A stretch of DNA of 25,671 bases from CAZUVQ01 sp964623915 (GTDB lineage Bacteria; Bacillota; Clostridia; UMGS1883; UMGS1540). Numbering within the stretch: the first letter of the stretch is position 1; the number at the start of each line of letters is the position of its first letter. Location of the stretch: positions 1 to 25,671 of the forward strand of contig CAZUVQ010000013.1 of NCBI GenBank assembly GCA_964623915.1, in the 5' to 3' direction. The notes under the pieces were generated by a model, which made no database searches, was not told the origin of the DNA, and worked only from the letters and a program-made list of their open reading frames with translations. Shown one piece after another: positions 23,820-25,671 of the stretch. A program made the translations under genes and the position numbers.

Positions 23820-24140
23820 TTACACCTCCGTTTTTGTGATATAAGAGCCGTACTGAGAAATGAGTTCATCGAAAAACAAATCCATGCTTTTCAGAAGATA
23901 ATCAGCCTCTTTACGGGCATTTTCCGGCAGAAGGGGGATTTTTACGGATAAATGGCCTTCGTTTTCTATATATTCACAGGGAATATGAAGAACGTTTATA
24001 AGACCGTTTACCGTGCACCACACAACGGATGATAAAGAAGCGCATACTATATCTCTGCCTTCATTAGCATAGCCTGTGTGACCTGATATCTCAAAAGAGA
24101 CAATACTGCCGTTTTCTTTTTTTATAGTAATCTCTGTCAT
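23820..24140 (-). CDS. prp: Ribosomal-processing cysteine protease Prp
   Basis: Cysteine protease (YsxB/DUF464 family) that removes the N-terminal extension of L27 in Firmicutes. The 106 residues match the family. The catalytic pair lies in GHTGYANEGRDIVCASLSS: His21 and Cys33, the same spacing as His22/Cys34 of the studied Staphylococcus enzyme. It sits between rplU and rpmA as in most Firmicutes, and its substrate is the next gene. Its stop TAA is three bases before the L27 ATG. Confidence 0.94.
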   Translation of the reverse strand: MTEITIKKENGSIVSFEISGHTGYANEGRDIVCASLSSVVWCTVNGLINVLHIPCEYIENEGHLSVKIPLLPENARKEADYLLKSMDLFFDELISQYGSYITKTEV

Positions 24141-24146
24141 CTTTAT

Positions 24147-24458
24147 TTATGCATTGATTTTTGATATTTCAACCTTTGTATAAGGTTGACGATGACCTTG
24201 TCTTCTGCGGAAGCCTTTTTTTGGCTTATACTTGAAGATCAAAATCTTCTTTGCTTTTCCGTTCTTTAAAACCTTAGCATCAACAGATACACCATCAACA
24301 TACGGTGCGCCGACTACAACGTCGTTATCACCGCCGATTGCTAAAACTTTGTCGAATTTAACCGAATCTTCAGCGGAAACTTCAAGTTTTTCGATGTAAA
24401 GAACATCACCTTCTGATACCTTGTATTGTTTGCCGCCTGTTTCAATAATTGCATACAT
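24147..24458 (-). CDS. rplU: 50S ribosomal protein L21
   Basis: Large-subunit protein binding 23S rRNA. The 103 residues are normal length. MYAIIETGGKQYKVSEGD at the N-terminus and KYKPKKGFRRRQGHRQPYT near the end are diagnostic. GGGAGGTG lies about eight bases before the ATG. It is the first gene of the minus-strand operon, after a promoter and a structured leader that may bind L21. Confidence 0.98.
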   Translation of the reverse strand: MYAIIETGGKQYKVSEGDVLYIEKLEVSAEDSVKFDKVLAIGGDNDVVVGAPYVDGVSVDAKVLKNGKAKKILIFKYKPKKGFRRRQGHRQPYTKVEISKINA

Positions 24459-24484
24459 TCAAAATACACCTCCCATATTAATTT

Positions 24485-24540
24485 AGGACACGCTGTAAGG
24501 GCAAGCATAAGCTTTTAAAAAACCCTTTTCATGCGGCTAC
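24485..24540 (-). ncRNA. Probable L21 autoregulatory leader RNA
   Basis: The rplU 5' leader, read on the minus strand from 24540, starts GTAGCCGCATGAAAAGGG and ends CCCTTACAGCGTGTCC. Paired arms are AAGGG (24527-24523) with CCCTT (24501-24497), and CGC (24535-24533) with GCG (24493-24491). A small AGC/GCT hairpin lies inside. Position and general form agree with the L21 leader described in Firmicutes, thought to bind L21 for feedback. I identify it by position and recollection, not alignment. Confidence 0.6.
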
Positions 24541-24545
24541 AAAAT

Positions 24546-24574
24546 ACTTTAACACACAAACCACTATTTGTCAA
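24546..24574 (-). promoter_or_regulatory. Predicted sigma-A promoter of the rplU operon
   Basis: On the minus strand, a perfect TTGACA (24574-24569), a 17-base spacer and TAAAGT (24551-24546). Transcription would begin near 24540, exactly where the structured leader starts. It faces away from the mraZ promoter. Confidence 0.75.
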
Positions 24575-24732
24575 CAAAAAATATCTGATTTCATATTAAT
24601 TCGCATTACAAATATTACTTTTTTAACTACCATCTATATATTGTAATATTTTACAATTACTATCAATATCTTGTGGTTAAAAAAATATTTACAATATTAT
24701 TAAAAAAAAATATAAAAATTTCTTAAAAACGC
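24575..24732. other. AT-rich divergent region with TTACAAT repeats
   Basis: Together with the flanking leaders, about 360 bases between rplU and mraZ hold no gene. This central part is very AT-rich. It contains an inverted repeat ATTGTAA (24640-24646), TATT, TTACAAT (24651-24657), and another TTACAAT at 24689-24695. These could be operator sites or simply low-complexity DNA that helps promoter function. No riboswitch or small RNA is recognisable. Confidence 0.4.
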
Positions 24733-24761
24733 TTGCAATTTTTAGAAAATTAGGTTAAAAT
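24733..24761 (+). promoter_or_regulatory. Predicted sigma-A promoter of mraZ and the dcw cluster
   Basis: TTGCAA at 24733-24738, a 17-base spacer and TAAAAT at 24756-24761. The predicted start, near 24768, coincides with the first of four AAAGT boxes. Confidence 0.7.
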
Positions 24762-24767
24762 TTAAAG

Positions 24768-24807
24768 AAAGTGGAGGAAAGTACCACAAAGTTCCATAAA
24801 GTGGAGG
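24768..24807 (+). promoter_or_regulatory. Four MraZ-box-like repeats with 10-bp period
   Basis: AAAGT occurs at 24768, 24778, 24788 and 24798, exactly ten bases apart. The first and last units are both AAAGTGGAGG. MraZ is known to bind tandem short repeats upstream of its own gene, TGGG-type in Escherichia coli and AAAGTG-type in Mollicutes. The array lies between the -10 box and the mraZ start and overlaps the GGAGGAGG ribosome site, which favours autorepression; that is inference. Confidence 0.8.
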
Positions 24808-24818
24808 AGGTGAAGGCG

Positions 24819-25262
24819 ATGTTTACAGGTGAATATTGTCACAATATAGATGCAAAAGGTAGGCTGATAATGCCTTCACGTTTCAGGGAAGAGCTTGTCG
24901 GCGGCTTTGTCATTGCCAAGGGGTATGACAAATGCCTTGATGTTTATCCGCTTGACGAATGGAATAAATTTGTGACTTCTCTTGAAAAACTGAATGTGCA
25001 TAATCCCGATGCCAGACGAGTTCTTCGTATATTCTCCTCCGGTGCGGTGAATTGTGAGCCGGACAAGCAGGGTCGTGTTGTAGTACCTGCCAATCTTCGG
25101 AGCTACGGTAAAATGGATGATGAAAAAAATGAAGTTGTGGTTGTGGGTGCACTAAATAAAATAGAGATTTGGAATGCAGACCTTTGGAGAGAATATAATG
25201 AGGGCGAAGATTCAATGAGCCTTGAAGAGGCAGGGGCACAGCTTGCAAATATGAGCCTTTGA
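24819..25262 (+). CDS. mraZ: Transcriptional regulator MraZ
   Basis: DNA-binding regulator of the division and cell-wall cluster, made of two AbrB-like swapped-hairpin domains and assembling into rings. From the ATG at 24819 it has 147 residues, near the family length. MFTGEYCHNIDAKGRLIMPSRFR is the standard N-terminus. The two DxxGR motifs are DAKGRLIMP (about 11-19) and DKQGRVVVP (about 83-91). The frame is open to 24771, but this extension would translate the binding boxes and the ribosome site, so it is rejected. GGAGGAGGTG precedes the ATG. It is followed 22 bases later by rsmH, the classic dcw order. Confidence 0.96.
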   Translation: MFTGEYCHNIDAKGRLIMPSRFREELVGGFVIAKGYDKCLDVYPLDEWNKFVTSLEKLNVHNPDARRVLRIFSSGAVNCEPDKQGRVVVPANLRSYGKMDDEKNEVVVVGALNKIEIWNADLWREYNEGEDSMSLEEAGAQLANMSL

Positions 25263-25284
25263 AAATAATCTGAAGGAGAAGTAA

Positions 25285-25671
25285 ATGGACTTTCACCATA
25301 TCAGTGTTTTATTGGATGAAACAATTGAGTTTATTGTAAAAAATAGCGGAGTATATGTTGATATGACATTGGGTGGCGGCGGTCACAGCAGCGAGGTGCT
25401 AAAGCGCGGTGGTCATATAATAGGTATAGACCGTGATATTGATGCTATTGAAGCGGCAAGAATAAACCTTGCACAAATAAATGATAATTTTACTTTGGTA
25501 AAAAGCAATTTCAGTGATATAAAAAATGTTTTGAATAATTTAAATATAGAAGCAGTTGACGGCTTCATAATGGATTTGGGTGTTTCATCCCATCAGCTTG
25601 ATGAGGCTGAAAGAGGATTTTCATACATGAATGATGCGCCCCTTGATATGAGAATGGACAAATCAGGGGAT
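25285..25671 (+). CDS. rsmH: 16S rRNA (cytosine-1402-N4)-methyltransferase, N-terminal part
   Basis: Also called MraW. It methylates N4 of C1402 in 16S rRNA using S-adenosylmethionine. Only the first 129 codons are present; the window ends inside the gene, in frame, so this is not a truncation. It begins MDFHHISVLLDETIEF. The SAM-binding motif is VDMTLGGGGHSSEVL, followed by GIDRDIDAIEAA. Further signatures are GFIMDLGVSSHQLDEAERGFSY and DAPLDMRMD. GAAGGAGAA precedes the ATG. It continues the dcw cluster begun by mraZ. Confidence 0.96.
   Translation, partial: MDFHHISVLLDETIEFIVKNSGVYVDMTLGGGGHSSEVLKRGGHIIGIDRDIDAIEAARINLAQINDNFTLVKSNFSDIKNVLNNLNIEAVDGFIMDLGVSSHQLDEAERGFSYMNDAPLDMRMDKSGD

Noticed and set aside
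24640..24657. Rex operator in the divergent region
   Set aside because: Clostridial Rex sites have longer arms of the form TTGTTAA-n4-TTAACAA; this repeat lacks a base in each arm.
24771..24818. N-terminal extension of MraZ by 16 residues
   Set aside because: It would translate the repeat boxes and the Shine-Dalgarno. MraZ proteins begin at the MFxGE-type sequence that starts at 24819.

Overview
The window reads as chromosomal DNA from a low-GC anaerobic Bacillota, most likely a member of the Clostridia. Four things point there. There is a complete Rnf ferredoxin:NAD oxidoreductase operon. A glmS ribozyme lies upstream of glmS. Ribosomal protein L27 carries the Firmicutes-type cleavable N-terminus, with its Prp protease encoded next door. 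Shine-Dalgarno sites are strong and sigma-A promoters are close to consensus throughout. Nothing looks horizontally acquired: I see no phage, transposon, CRISPR, toxin-antitoxin or tRNA signal.

Layout. (1) asnS (103-1494) ends at its own terminator. (2) A tightly packed operon, from a promoter near 1567 to a terminator near 8997, carries cysE-cysS-mrnC, a YitT-type membrane protein, a two-subunit transketolase and a PcrA/UvrD helicase. (3) The Rnf operon (promoter 9024-9052) carries rnfC-D-G-E-A-B, an L-lactate dehydrogenase and a CPBP-family membrane protease. (4) An amino-sugar operon has a perfect-consensus promoter at 15693-15721, the glmS ribozyme, an unexplained hairpin/possible pseudoknot, glmS, glmM and a stand-alone GlmU acetyltransferase domain. 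(5) A convergent minus-strand operon reads rplU-prp-rpmA-obgE-nadD-yqeK and ends with a sugar 1-kinase-like gene resembling NahK. (6) Divergent from rplU, the cell-division/cell-wall (dcw) cluster begins with mraZ and rsmH, the latter cut by the window edge.

How the genes work together. The Rnf complex couples ferredoxin oxidation to NAD reduction and ion export, and the lactate dehydrogenase behind it can reoxidise NADH. GlmS, GlmM and the GlmU acetyltransferase domain would make GlcNAc-1-P for peptidoglycan. The kinase at the end of the facing operon, if it is a true NahK, would make the same compound by salvage. The uridyltransferase needed to use that product is not in this window. The rplU-rpmA-obgE block handles ribosome assembly, and mraZ opens the dcw cluster.

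Most unusual points: ldh appears to start at an AUU codon overlapping the rnfB stop; a GC-rich hairpin with pseudoknot topology lies between the glmS ribozyme and the glmS Shine-Dalgarno; the GlmU protein lacks its uridyltransferase half; and four AAAGT boxes with an exact 10-bp period sit between the mraZ promoter and its start codon. I see no entirely new multi-gene system; the novelty is in regulation and gene architecture.
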